In this document: positions 1 through 11,731 of the stretch, one piece after another
How the letters are laid out: every line of letters starts with the position of its first letter
Numbering within the stretch: the stretch's first letter is position 1
Assembly (NCBI RefSeq): GCF_014196515.1
Contig: NZ_JACIDV010000001.1
Location: 248,001-312,000, forward strand
Length of the DNA: 64,000 nucleotides
Direction of reading: 5' to 3'
From: Rhizobium skierniewicense
Lineage (GTDB): Bacteria; Pseudomonadota; Alphaproteobacteria; Rhizobiales; Rhizobiaceae
The notes under the pieces: generated by a model
Databases searched by the model: none
What the model was told of the DNA's origin: nothing
Seen by the model: only the letters and a program-made list of their open reading frames with translations
Translations under genes and position numbers: made by a program

Positions 1-1185
1 GATCTTGATCGCTTCAAGTCGATCAATGATGGCCTGGGTCACGCAAGCGGCGATGCGCTGTTGGTATCTTTTGCGGAACGCCTGCTGCTTTTGATGCGTC
101 CCGGCGATATTGCCGCTCGTCTCGGTGGCGACGAATTTGCCATCATGCAGGTCGTCAACAAAAATGCCGTTGTCGAAGCCAGCAAGTTGGCATCGGCCAT
201 TATTCGCTCGGTCGCCAGACCCTTCAACCTGTTGGGCAAAGAAATATCTGTCGGCACAAGCATTGGGATTTGTACCGATACCGCGTTTGACGTCGATATT
301 TCCGAACTGCTTAAAAAGGCGGATATCGCACTTTATGCATCAAAGTCCGAGGGTCGGGGCATTTTTCGCTTCTTCAAGCCCGGGATGGAGATGTCGGGCG
401 ACCGCGGTCATGTGATGCAGCATGATATTGTTGCGGCTTTGCGCGACAACCAGTTCATGCTGCATTATCAGCCGATATTCTCTGTCTTGAAAAACGAGCC
501 TGTCGGATTTGAAGCGCTGTTGCGGTGGCGGCATCCAAAGCTTGGCTGGGTTTCACCTGGCGATTTCATTCCCGTCGCCGAAAAGACAGGACAGATCGTG
601 GCGATCGGTGAATGGGTGCTGAAGCGCGCTTGCGCCGATGCCAGACGGCTTCCACCTGAATGTACGATTGCGGTCAATGTCTCTCCCGTTCAGTTGCAGC
701 ATGGAAACTTCATCAAGACGGTGAAGTCGGCGCTCTTCAACAACGGTCTTGCCGCTTCGCGGCTGGAGCTTGAATTGACGGAGAGCGTGCAGATTTCGGT
801 CTTGGAGTGCACGGAAACGCTGGAGGGCCTCCGAGCGCTGGGCATACGCATCGCCCTCGATGATTTTGGCACCGGTTATTGTGGTGTCAGCTATCTGCTC
901 ACACTGCCCGTCACCAAGATAAAAATCGACCGCAGCTTCATCATGGGCATCGAAGATCGCTCTGAGAGCCGCGCCGTCATCCTCAGCCTGGTACAGCTCG
1001 CCCATACTCTGGGGCTGGAAACGACGACAGAAGGTATCGAGACCGAAAGCCAACTCGAGTTCGTCCGCTCCGCCGGCTGTTTGCTGGGGCAGGGGTACCA
1101 TCTGGGGCGTCCCGCCAAGATCGAGGAAATCGAGCGTATTTATCAAGATTTTTATCCCCAGAAGGTGTCATCGCTAGGAGCGTAA
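1..1185 (+). CDS. GGDEF-EAL cyclic-di-GMP protein, 5' end outside window
   Basis: The reading frame is open from base 1 (it begins DLDRFKSINDGLGHASGD), so the gene starts upstream of the window; the internal TTG at 61 is not the start. The visible part is the second half of a GGDEF domain with an intact RLGGDEF site, then a complete EAL domain: FEALLRWRHP, IAVNVSPVQL, ELTES, DDFGTGYCG, KIDRSF and EGIET. GGDEF domains make and EAL domains hydrolyse c-di-GMP; both sites look intact, so the net activity cannot be read from sequence. The sensory N-terminus is missing. The next gene, for a periplasmic binding protein, starts 3 bases after the stop, suggesting co-transcription and possibly a shared signalling role. 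Confidence 0.93.
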   Translation, partial: DLDRFKSINDGLGHASGDALLVSFAERLLLLMRPGDIAARLGGDEFAIMQVVNKNAVVEASKLASAIIRSVARPFNLLGKEISVGTSIGICTDTAFDVDISELLKKADIALYASKSEGRGIFRFFKPGMEMSGDRGHVMQHDIVAALRDNQFMLHYQPIFSVLKNEPVGFEALLRWRHPKLGWVSPGDFIPVAEKTGQIVAIGEWVLKRACADARRLPPECTIAVNVSPVQLQHGNFIKTVKSALFNNGLAASRLELELTESVQISVLECTETLEGLRALGIRIALDDFGTGYCGVSYLLTLPVTKIKIDRSFIMGIEDRSESRAVILSLVQLAHTLGLETTTEGIETESQLEFVRSAGCLLGQGYHLGRPAKIEEIERIYQDFYPQKVSSLGA

Positions 1186-1188
1186 CGA

Positions 1189-2130
1189 ATGCGATATCCT
1201 GAGTTTTTATGTGTGAATAGGAAATTCTTGCAGATTGCATTTGGGAGCGTTCTCTCCGTAGCACTTGTGTGCCCGCCATTCGGTTCCCCGGCGGCCACCG
1301 CCGCTGAGGAGGGAACGCTGGATAAAATTGCCCGTACCAAAACGATCACCATCGGATATCGCTCCGACGAGGTGCCGTTTGCCTATCGAACCCCGGATGG
1401 GGCTGCGGTTGGCTATACGGTGGAGTTGTGCAATCGCATTGCCGATCACGTCCGCGCCACGCTCAATCTCGACACCATCAACATCGATTACGTCCTGGCG
1501 ACAGCCGCAACCCGGTTTCTTCTCATCAAGACCGGCAAAATCGATCTGGAATGCAGCGCAACGACCAATAATGCCGAGCGGCGCGAGCAAGTGGCATTTT
1601 CTTATCCCCACTTCATCACCGCCACGCGGTTTGTCGCGAAAAAATCCAGCAATCTGCGGGAAATCAAAGACCTTGCCGGGCGCACCGTGGCATCAACGAC
1701 CGGCACGGTCAACATCGAGCAATTGCAGGAGCGAAACCGCGCCGATAAGCTGAATATTTCGATCATGCTGGCAAAGCAGAACATCGAAGGGTTTTCCTTC
1801 GTGGAAAACAACAGGGCTTCGGCATTCGTCATGGACGGGGTGCTGCTTGCGGCCAATGTCGCGTTTTCCAAAGCGCCTCAGGAGTATATGATCTCGTCCG
1901 AGACTTTCGGGCCGCCTGAGCCCTACGGAATTCTGCTTCGCAAGAATGACGAGCCTTTCCGCGCCGTCGTCAACGATGCGTTGCGGACGATTTTTGTCAG
2001 CGGGGAAATCGACGAGATCTACAACAGATGGTTCATGTCACCGCTGCCGCCTGATGGTCGCAATTTCAATCTGCCAATGTCTTCGGAACTGAAGTCCGCG
2101 TTTCGTGACCCGAAGGAGTATCTGCAATGA
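1189..2130 (+). CDS. periplasmic amino-acid-type solute-binding protein (SBP_bac_3 family)
   Basis: A 313-residue protein with a basic N-terminus, a hydrophobic stretch at about residues 14-38 ending near AATAAEEG (signal peptide), then a family-3 binding-protein fold: the strand TITIGYRSDEVPF, GYTVELCNRIAD, and the hinge region DLECSATTNNAERR. The latter resembles glutamate/aspartate-binding proteins. The start fits an AGGAG about 8 bases upstream. It lies 3 bases behind the GGDEF-EAL gene and overlaps the next, paralogous gene by 4 bases (ATGA). No permease or ATPase gene is adjacent, so it either feeds a transporter encoded elsewhere or presents a ligand to a membrane sensor. The family is clear; the ligand is not. 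Confidence 0.88.
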   Translation: MRYPEFLCVNRKFLQIAFGSVLSVALVCPPFGSPAATAAEEGTLDKIARTKTITIGYRSDEVPFAYRTPDGAAVGYTVELCNRIADHVRATLNLDTINIDYVLATAATRFLLIKTGKIDLECSATTNNAERREQVAFSYPHFITATRFVAKKSSNLREIKDLAGRTVASTTGTVNIEQLQERNRADKLNISIMLAKQNIEGFSFVENNRASAFVMDGVLLAANVAFSKAPQEYMISSETFGPPEPYGILLRKNDEPFRAVVNDALRTIFVSGEIDEIYNRWFMSPLPPDGRNFNLPMSSELKSAFRDPKEYLQ

Positions 2131-3032
2131 CATGCAGTTCCTTGTTTCGAACAGGCCTTGTTCAAGGCACCATCCTCCTTCTGCTGTCTGCGGGTCTTGC
2201 ATCGGCCGAGTTCACCATGCCCACCCTCCAGCGGATCAAGGAAACCGGAAAAATCAGGATTGGTTACGGTGCGACATCGCCGTTCTCGCTCATAACGGCG
2301 CAGGGTCGTGTTGTCGGTTATTCTATCGATCTGTGCCGGCTTCTGACAGAAAAGCTCAGAGAGCGGTTGCAAATGCCGAAAATCGAGATCGACTTCGTGC
2401 CGCGCACGCCCAGCAATCGCATACAGCTGCTGAATGATGGCACCATGGACATTGAATGCAATGCCAGCACGAACACAGCCGAAAGGCGAAAAAGCGCAAG
2501 TTTTGCGGTCAGTCACTTCCTGGGTGTGACACGCTATGTTTCGCTTGCAAAAAATGAACTCAAGACCTTGGCAGACCTGAAAGGACGGTCCGTCAGCGTG
2601 GCCCTGGGGACAGTGAATGTGAGTGATATCACCGAGGTCAATCGTTCGCAGAAACTCAACATGTCGATCGTGCCGGTGGAATCGCTGCAGTCGGCATTCG
2701 ACATGGTGACCGACGGCAGGGTGTCTGCGTTTTCCATGGATGAGGTTTTGCTGAGCATGATGATTGCCAAATCAACAACGCCATCCGAGTACCGCATGTC
2801 ATCAGACATGGTGAGCGATGAGCAGCCCTATGGTTTCATGATGCGATTGAACGACAACGCGTTTACAGATGCGGTCAACCAGGCGCTGACCGAAATTTAC
2901 AAGAGCCCGGACATGCCGATGATCTATGCCCGCTGGTTCCAGCAGCTATCGCCGGAGACAGGCGTCAATCTGAACATGCCGATGAGCGCACGTTTGAAAG
3001 ACGCCTTCGAAAACCCCGTTCCGATAAAATAA
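2127..3032 (+). CDS. second periplasmic amino-acid-type solute-binding protein
   Basis: A 301-residue paralogue of the preceding protein, translationally coupled to it by an ATGA overlap. It has a signal peptide ending near SAGLASAEF, then KIRIGYGATSPFS, GYSIDLCRLLTEKL, DIECNASTNTAERR and a C-terminal MPMSARLKDAFENP that matches MPMSSELKSAFRDP of its neighbour. The pair therefore looks like a tandem duplication that has diverged. Residues in the presumed ligand pocket differ (FAYRTPDG against FSLITAQG), so two related ligands are possible. Again no transporter membrane genes follow; the next gene is convergent pcaF. The family assignment is firm and the role is inferred. Confidence 0.87.
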   Translation: MTCSSLFRTGLVQGTILLLLSAGLASAEFTMPTLQRIKETGKIRIGYGATSPFSLITAQGRVVGYSIDLCRLLTEKLRERLQMPKIEIDFVPRTPSNRIQLLNDGTMDIECNASTNTAERRKSASFAVSHFLGVTRYVSLAKNELKTLADLKGRSVSVALGTVNVSDITEVNRSQKLNMSIVPVESLQSAFDMVTDGRVSAFSMDEVLLSMMIAKSTTPSEYRMSSDMVSDEQPYGFMMRLNDNAFTDAVNQALTEIYKSPDMPMIYARWFQQLSPETGVNLNMPMSARLKDAFENPVPIK

Positions 3033-3079
3033 AGCATCCACCGCGCTTCCATGCGTGATGGTGGCAATGATTTTTGCTG

Positions 3080-4285
3080 TTACGCCTTTTCCAGGGCGAT
3101 CGCTATGCCTTGGCCAACGCCGATGCACATCGTGGCAAGCGCCTTATCTCGACCCGTCAGCGAAAGCTCGAGCGCTGCCGTCCCCGTTATTCGCGCGCCG
3201 CTCATGCCGAGGGGATGCCCCAGTGCGATGGCGCCGCCATTGATGTTAGCGCGAGGATCATCATCGGCGATGCCAAGCTGGCGTAGCGTTGCCAGCCCTT
3301 GTGACGCGAACGCCTCGTTCAGCTCGATGACATCCAGCATGTCTTGCGTCCAGCCAAGCCGTGACAGAAGTTTTTGGGACGCCGGTGCCGGACCGATGCC
3401 CATCACGCGAGGAGGGACGCCAGCCGTTGCTCCACCGCTGATGCGGGCGAGGGGCGTAAGGCCATATGTCTTGACCGCCGCCGCCGAGGCAATGATCAGG
3501 GCCGCCGCGCCATCATTGACGCCTGAAGCATTACCCGCCGTGACGGTGGCACCCTCCATGCGATTGATCGGCTTCAATTTCGCCAAAGCCTCAAGGCTTG
3601 TCTCGCGGGGGTGCTCATCCTTGCCAACGATAACAGGATCGCCCTTTCGTTGGGGAATGCTGACCGGAGTGATCTCTTTTGCCAAACGTCCGTTCGCCTG
3701 CGCCTGCGATGCTTTTTGCTGGCTGCGAACCGCGAATGCATCCTGGCTCTCTCGCGAAACATGATAGTCGATGCCGACATTGTCGCCGGTTTCCGGCATG
3801 GAATCGACACCGTACATCGACTTCATTGCCGGATTGACGAAACGCCATCCAATCGTCGTGTCGTAGATTTCAGCGTTTCGCGAAAAGGCAGATTCTGCTT
3901 TCGGTATCACAAAAGGCGCGCGGCTCATGCTTTCCACGCCACCGGCAATCATCAGCTCCGCCTCGCCCGATTTGATGGCGCGCGCAGCGGTCATCACCGC
4001 ATCCATGCCAGAGCCGCACAGACGGTTTATAGTCGTGCCGGTGACCGACACCGGCAATCCTGCGAGCAAGGATGCCATGCGGGCCACATTACGGTTGTCT
4101 TCACCGGCCTGGTTGGCGCAGCCGAATATCACGTCGTCCACCGCTTCCCAGTCAATCGTCGGATTGCGCTCGACAAGCGCCTTTAAGGGAATGGCGCCCA
4201 GATCATCGGCGCGTATGGAAGACAATGCACCCCCGAAGCGGCCGATCGGAGTGCGGATATAGTCACAGATAAAAACGTCGCTCAT
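3080..4285 (-). CDS. pcaF: beta-ketoadipyl-CoA thiolase
   Basis: A thiolase of 401 residues, the usual PcaF length. It cleaves 3-oxoadipyl-CoA with CoA to succinyl-CoA and acetyl-CoA, the last step of the beta-ketoadipate pathway. Visible signatures are INRLCGSGMDAV with the acyl-accepting Cys, GGAIALGHPLGMSGAR with the catalytic His, and TMCIGVGQGIAI with the second Cys near the C-terminus. An upstream in-frame GTG at 4297 exists, but ATG at 4285 has GAGG at proper spacing and gives the standard N-terminus MSDVFICDYIRTPIGRFGG. It is last of a pcaI-pcaJ-pcaF operon, 8 bases after the pcaJ stop. Paralogous acetyl-CoA acetyltransferases look similar; the pcaIJ context decides. Confidence 0.95.
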   Translation of the reverse strand: MSDVFICDYIRTPIGRFGGALSSIRADDLGAIPLKALVERNPTIDWEAVDDVIFGCANQAGEDNRNVARMASLLAGLPVSVTGTTINRLCGSGMDAVMTAARAIKSGEAELMIAGGVESMSRAPFVIPKAESAFSRNAEIYDTTIGWRFVNPAMKSMYGVDSMPETGDNVGIDYHVSRESQDAFAVRSQQKASQAQANGRLAKEITPVSIPQRKGDPVIVGKDEHPRETSLEALAKLKPINRMEGATVTAGNASGVNDGAAALIIASAAAVKTYGLTPLARISGGATAGVPPRVMGIGPAPASQKLLSRLGWTQDMLDVIELNEAFASQGLATLRQLGIADDDPRANINGGAIALGHPLGMSGARITGTAALELSLTGRDKALATMCIGVGQGIAIALEKA

Positions 4286-4293
4286 GGCGTACC

Positions 4294-4998
4294 TCACAGT
4301 TCGGGCGCGGCAAGATCGGCCACATCCCCATCAATATGGAGTTTGGCGCCGGTCATGGCCTGCAAATCGTCAATCGTCATACCTGCCAGTTTCTCTCGCA
4401 GAACGAACCGACCATCGACAACATCGACAACGGCGTGACTGGTGTAGATGCGGGTAATGCAGCCCACGCCTGTCAGCGGAAATGCGCATGTTTCAACGAG
4501 CTTTGGTTCGCCCTTCTTCGTGACATGCTCGGTAATGACAAAGACCTGCTTTGCGCCGTGCACCAGATCCATAGCGCCACCAACGGCCGGAACGCCTTTG
4601 GAGCCGACGCGCCAGTTGGCCAGATCACCATTTTGCGCCACTTGATAGGCCCCAAGAATAGCAACATCCAGATGTCCGCCGCGCACCATGGCGAAACTGT
4701 CGGCGTGGTGAAAGAAGGCAGCGCCCTGCTTGAGCGTTACGGCCTTCTTGCCGGCGTTGATCAGGTCCCAGTCCTCTTCGCCTTCTGGAGGCGCTTCACC
4801 GAAATTCAGAATACCGTTTTCGGTGTGGAAGATGGCTTCGCGTCCGGGGGGCTGATAGCGAGCGACCATTTCGGGAAAACCAATGCCGAGATTGACATAG
4901 GCGCCGTCTTGGATGTCCTGCGCCGCGCGCCAGGCGATCTGGGCATTGGAAAGCTTGATGTCTTCGAACGTGTTGAGAGCGTGCGTATCGTCGGTCAT
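4294..4998 (-). CDS. pcaJ: 3-oxoadipate CoA-transferase, subunit B
   Basis: A 234-residue small subunit of the family I CoA-transferase that moves CoA from succinyl-CoA to 3-oxoadipate. It has YVNLGIGFPEMVARY near the N-terminus and HTENGILNFGEAP, whose Glu in the ENG motif is the residue that forms the enzyme-CoA thioester in this family. Its ATG overlaps the stop of pcaI by 4 bases, so the two subunits are translationally coupled, as expected for a 1:1 complex. The subunit order A then B and the downstream thiolase gene match pcaIJF of other Rhizobiaceae. An acetoacetate (AtoDA or ScoAB) enzyme is the alternative, made unlikely by the neighbours. Confidence 0.95.
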   Translation of the reverse strand: MTDDTHALNTFEDIKLSNAQIAWRAAQDIQDGAYVNLGIGFPEMVARYQPPGREAIFHTENGILNFGEAPPEGEEDWDLINAGKKAVTLKQGAAFFHHADSFAMVRGGHLDVAILGAYQVAQNGDLANWRVGSKGVPAVGGAMDLVHGAKQVFVITEHVTKKGEPKLVETCAFPLTGVGCITRIYTSHAVVDVVDGRFVLREKLAGMTIDDLQAMTGAKLHIDGDVADLAAPEL

Positions 4999-5702
4999 GC
5001 GTAGGCCACTCCTGCGCGGATAAGTTCTTCTTCCTGTTGCGGATGTTCGATCTGGACGACCCCGTCCACGAAAATTCCGGGTGTCACCACCTGTTCAGGA
5101 TCAATGGTGCCTATTGGCACGATCCTGGAAACCTGCGCAATTGTCGTTGCTGCTGCCATGCACATCAGGGGGTTGAAGTTGCGGCCTGCCTTGTTGTAGG
5201 TCAGGTTGCCGTGAGTATCGCCCAGCTGAGCCTTGACGATGGCAAAGTCCGCCTTCAACCATCGCTCCTGCACATAATGGCGTCCATCGAATTCGGCTAT
5301 CGGCTTGCCCTGCGCAAGCTCTGTCCCATAAGCGGTCGGAGTATAAAAAGCGGGGATGCCTGCGCCGCCTGCACGAATGCGCTCGGCAAGTGTTCCCTGT
5401 GGAACCAGTTCCAGTTCTATCTCGCCTGCCAGATATCGGTCGGTAAAGGCACGTGGGTCCGATGAGCGGGGAAATGAGCAGATCATCTTGGCGATCATCC
5501 CGGCATCGATCATGGCGGCAATGCCGATGCGCCCGTTTCCTGCATTGTTGTTGATGACCGTCAGGTTTTTCGGGCCCTTGTCGATCAGGGCATGGATGAG
5601 TTCGATGGGCGCGCCCGAACCGCCAAAGCCGCCAATCATGACGACGGCGCCATCACCAATCGCGCTCACCGCATCGGCAGCACTACCAATCGTCTTGTCC
5701 AT
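4995..5702 (-). CDS. pcaI: 3-oxoadipate CoA-transferase, subunit A
   Basis: A 235-residue large subunit of the 3-oxoadipate:succinyl-CoA CoA-transferase. The glycine-rich CoA-binding motif MIGGFGGSGAPIELI (about residues 22-36) and NNNAGNGRIG are family hallmarks. The start ATG at 5702 has a good GGAGG upstream. It is the first gene of the pcaIJF operon and is divergent from the IclR-type gene pcaR, with about 120 bases between them that hold the palindromic PcaR-type site at 5791-5805. In characterised systems PcaR activates pcaIJF in response to beta-ketoadipate; here this is inferred from the site and the arrangement. Confidence 0.95.
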   Translation of the reverse strand: MDKTIGSAADAVSAIGDGAVVMIGGFGGSGAPIELIHALIDKGPKNLTVINNNAGNGRIGIAAMIDAGMIAKMICSFPRSSDPRAFTDRYLAGEIELELVPQGTLAERIRAGGAGIPAFYTPTAYGTELAQGKPIAEFDGRHYVQERWLKADFAIVKAQLGDTHGNLTYNKAGRNFNPLMCMAAATTIAQVSRIVPIGTIDPEQVVTPGIFVDGVVQIEHPQQEEELIRAGVAYA

Positions 5703-5772
5703 AGGTCGACCTCCCGGATTTTGTCCAACTGGCCACAGCTAAATCCGAACGCATCTCGACCGCAACCATTTT

Positions 5773-5805
5773 GTGCGATATATCATATTTGTTCGATTAT
5801 CGCAC
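5773..5805. promoter_or_regulatory. candidate PcaR operator pair between pcaI and pcaR
   Basis: GTTCGATTATCGCAC at 5791-5805 differs at one central base from GTTCGATAATCGCAC, the PcaR-type binding consensus I remember from pseudomonads. An inverted half GTGCGAT lies at 5773-5779, so two sites face each other in the divergent intergenic region. Binding itself is inferred. Confidence 0.65.
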
Positions 5806-6550
5806 GAAACGTTAGGTGGATGATGACCAGTGACAGAGACATGATGGGCGGGCTTGCCAAAGGCTTGAGCATCATCGAAGCTTTCAGTGCGGAACGACCC
5901 CGTCTCTCGATCTCTCAAGCGGCGGAGATTGCGGGCCTTGATCGGGCCACCGCACGACGCTGTCTTTTAACGCTCGCGCAGCTCGGTTACGCTGCTTATG
6001 ACGGCAAGTTTTTCACGGTCACGCCCAAGGTTCTGCGCCTGGGTACGGGATGCCTCGCCACCATGCCGCTGCCGCGCATCGTCCAGCCGTTGCTGGACCA
6101 ACTTTCCGAACAGATTGGCCAGAGCACATCCGTTTCCATTCTTGATGAAACAGATATCGTCTATGTCGCCCGCGCCGCTCAGCGACGGGTCATGTCCATC
6201 GCGCTGATGCCGGGCTCCCGTCTTCCAGCCTATTGCACGTCAATGGGGCGGGTCCTTCTTGCGGCCATGAGCATGGACGACAGACGAAAACATCTCGCAT
6301 CAATCTTGCTGGAGGCGAGAACGGAAAAAACCATCACGGATATCGAGATGTTGATGGTTGAACTCGACGTAACGAGGACACGCGGCTACGCGTTGATCGA
6401 TCAGGAGGTTGAGGTCGGTCTAAGATCTGTCGCGGTACCGCTGAAAAACATTCACGGCAAAACAGTCGCAGCGCTCAATGTCGGTCTACCCGCATCGGCG
6501 GCATCGATGGCGGAACTGGTGGAGAATTATCTGCCTTCGCTTCTGAGGGT

Positions 6551-9683
<3,133 letters not shown>

Positions 9684-9775
9684 TCATATAATCTAACGGT
9701 TATGTTAATTGGCAATAAACTCATTTTACTTAACCATTTTTAGCTTGCAAGGTGATTTCCAGGAGGATCGTTTCC
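9684..9775. promoter_or_regulatory. divergent pcaQ-pcaD promoter region with candidate PcaQ site
   Basis: An AT-rich 92-base spacer. TAACGGTTA at 9694-9702 is an interrupted palindrome (TAAC-G-GTTA) with flanking TTAAT, compatible with the AT-rich dyads bound by LysR proteins and with the ATAAC/GTTA elements described for PcaQ. AGGAGG at 9761-9766 is the pcaD ribosome binding site. The operator call is tentative. Confidence 0.5.
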
Positions 9776-10573
9776 ATGCAATTTCTGCTGTCCGGCACGC
9801 TGGCTCTTCATTATTCGGCGGTTGCTCTCGACGCCGCAAAACCCGTCATTGTGTTTATCAATTCGTTGGGAACGGACTTTCGGATCTGGGATGACGTCAT
9901 GGCGGAACTCGGCGATGGGTATGCCTTCGTCCTGCACGACAAACGCGGTCACGGATTGTCAGATGTTGGTGCCACGCCCTATTCCATAGACGATCACGTC
10001 AATGATCTCGAAGCACTGCTCGATCATCTCGATGTCAAGCACGCCATCATTTGGGGCCTATCCGTTGGCGGTTTGATCGCGCAGCGTCTTTATGCGCGCC
10101 GACCTGATCTCGTGCGTGCACTGGTTCTCAGCAACACGGCGCACAAGATCGGAACCGCAGAGATGTGGAACGACCGCATCGGACATATCGAACGCGAGGG
10201 CATAGCCCCATTGGTAGACGGTGTCATGGAGCGCTGGTTCACGCCTGCGTTTCGCTCGCCCGAAAACGTCATGTATCTGGGCGCGCGCACCATGCTGGCG
10301 CAGCAGAACAAGGCCGGATATGCCGCGACTTGCGCTGCTATTCGCGATGCTGACTACACTGAACAGGCGGCAAAAATCTTCGTTCCGACACTGTGCGTTG
10401 CTGGCGACGGTGATAAGTCGACGCCGCCTGATCTGGTGCATACCCTGTCTTCGCTCATTCAAGGGTGTCGCACTGCCATCATCGACGATTGCGGGCACAT
10501 TCCGTGTCTGGAGCAACCGGGCGCCTATGCCGCCGTTGTCGATCATTTTCTGAAATCCCTGCCGGAGTTTTGA
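9776..10573 (+). CDS. pcaD: 3-oxoadipate enol-lactonase
   Basis: A 265-residue alpha/beta hydrolase that opens beta-ketoadipate enol-lactone to beta-ketoadipate. The oxyanion region is INSLGTDFRIWDDV, followed by HDKRGHGLS, the nucleophile elbow GLSVGG with the catalytic Ser, and DCGHIPCLEQP carrying the catalytic His. ATG at 9776 follows a strong AGGAGG and yields the usual N-terminus MQFLLSGTLALHYS. It is first of the pcaDCHGB operon, with pcaC 3 bases downstream. Many alpha/beta hydrolases look alike; the operon settles the identity. In several rhizobia pcaD heads the operon exactly as here. Confidence 0.95.
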   Translation: MQFLLSGTLALHYSAVALDAAKPVIVFINSLGTDFRIWDDVMAELGDGYAFVLHDKRGHGLSDVGATPYSIDDHVNDLEALLDHLDVKHAIIWGLSVGGLIAQRLYARRPDLVRALVLSNTAHKIGTAEMWNDRIGHIEREGIAPLVDGVMERWFTPAFRSPENVMYLGARTMLAQQNKAGYAATCAAIRDADYTEQAAKIFVPTLCVAGDGDKSTPPDLVHTLSSLIQGCRTAIIDDCGHIPCLEQPGAYAAVVDHFLKSLPEF

Positions 10574-10576
10574 CAC

Positions 10577-10993
10577 ATGGCCGAAGCCACGACATCCAAC
10601 AGGTTCGAACAGGGCATGGTAACACGCCGCAAGGTCTTGGGAGACGCTCATGTCGACCGTGCTCAGGCGGCATCGACAGCTTTTGACGAACCTTTTCAGC
10701 GCTTGATTACCGAATCCGCCTGGGGCAACGTCTGGTCGGGCGAGCAGTGGACGAAGCGCGAGCGCTCCATGGTGACGATCGCGCTACTGGCCGCGCTCGG
10801 CCAAGATGAAGAAGTCGCGATGCATGTGCGCGCGACCGCCAATACCGGTGCGAGCGAGGAGGATATTCGCGAAGCGCTGATGCATGTGGCGATTTACGCT
10901 GGTGTTCCGGCCGCCAACCATGCTTTCAAGATTGCAAAGTCGACGCTTGCGGAAATGCGAGCCACAGCTTTGCCGCAGGAGGAAAAGAAATGA
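10577..10993 (+). CDS. pcaC: 4-carboxymuconolactone decarboxylase
   Basis: A 138-residue member of the carboxymuconolactone decarboxylase family, the expected size for stand-alone PcaC (it is not fused to PcaD). It decarboxylates gamma-carboxymuconolactone to the enol-lactone that PcaD hydrolyses. Typical features are [38 protein letters not shown] and the [19 protein letters not shown] helix pair. It starts 3 bases after the pcaD stop and overlaps pcaH by 4 bases, so it is embedded in one transcript. Relatives such as AhpD have a CXXC, absent here. Confidence 0.95.
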   Translation: MAEATTSNRFEQGMVTRRKVLGDAHVDRAQAASTAFDEPFQRLITESAWGNVWSGEQWTKRERSMVTIALLAALGQDEEVAMHVRATANTGASEEDIREALMHVAIYAGVPAANHAFKIAKSTLAEMRATALPQEEKK

Positions 10994-11730
10994 CCAACAA
11001 GCCGCCAGAGACCGGGCCGTTTTTCGCCCGAGATCACAGTCTTCATCCTCCCGCTTACGCGCCGGGATACAAGACATCCATTTTGCGGTCTCCTCAGCGT
11101 GCCCTCATTTCTTTGGAAGGTACCAAGAGCGAGATCACCGGCCCCGTCTTTGGGCATGGCATGCTCAATCCGCTCGATAACGACCTCATCTTGAATTATG
11201 CGCGGCCCGGCGAATTGCCGATCGGTCCGCGCATTCTCGTGCATGGCCGCGTTCTTGATGAACGTGGAAAGGGTATCGAAGGCGCGCTTGTGGAGTTCTG
11301 GCAGGCCAATGCCGGTGGTCGTTATCTCCACAAGAAGGAGAGTTACCTGGCCCCGGTCGATCCGAATTTCGGTGGTGTCGGCCGCACCATCACGGATGCG
11401 GATGGCTACTACTGGTTCAAGACGATCCAGCCCGGGGCCTATCCATGGCCCAATGGGGTCAACGACTGGCGCCCGGCCCACATCCATTTCTCCGTGTTCG
11501 GCCACGGATTTTCACAACGTTTGATCACCCAGATGTATTTCGAAGGCGACCCGATGATCTGGCAATGTCCGATCGTCAAAACCATTCCTGACAAGGCTGC
11601 CATCGAGCAGCTTGTCGCAGCATTGGACATGACATCGGCCATTCCCATGGATATGCGCGCCTACAAATTCGACATCGTCCTACGGGGGCGCCGTTCGACC
11701 CTGTTTGAAAACCGCACGGAGGGTAACTGA
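10990..11730 (+). CDS. pcaH: protocatechuate 3,4-dioxygenase, beta subunit
   Basis: A 246-residue beta subunit of the non-haem Fe(III) intradiol dioxygenase that cleaves protocatechuate to 3-carboxy-cis,cis-muconate. The Fe-ligand region is intact: Tyr in PGAYPWPNG, Tyr/Trp in the [14 protein letters not shown] stretch with the two His of HIH. An N-terminal segment of about 65 residues precedes the dioxygenase fold, as in other PcaH. The gene overlaps pcaC by ATGA and ends 1 base before pcaG. The catalytic iron sits in this subunit, while PcaG lacks the ligands, which fixes the order H then G. Confidence 0.97.
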   Translation: MTNKPPETGPFFARDHSLHPPAYAPGYKTSILRSPQRALISLEGTKSEITGPVFGHGMLNPLDNDLILNYARPGELPIGPRILVHGRVLDERGKGIEGALVEFWQANAGGRYLHKKESYLAPVDPNFGGVGRTITDADGYYWFKTIQPGAYPWPNGVNDWRPAHIHFSVFGHGFSQRLITQMYFEGDPMIWQCPIVKTIPDKAAIEQLVAALDMTSAIPMDMRAYKFDIVLRGRRSTLFENRTEGN

Positions 11731-11731
11731 C

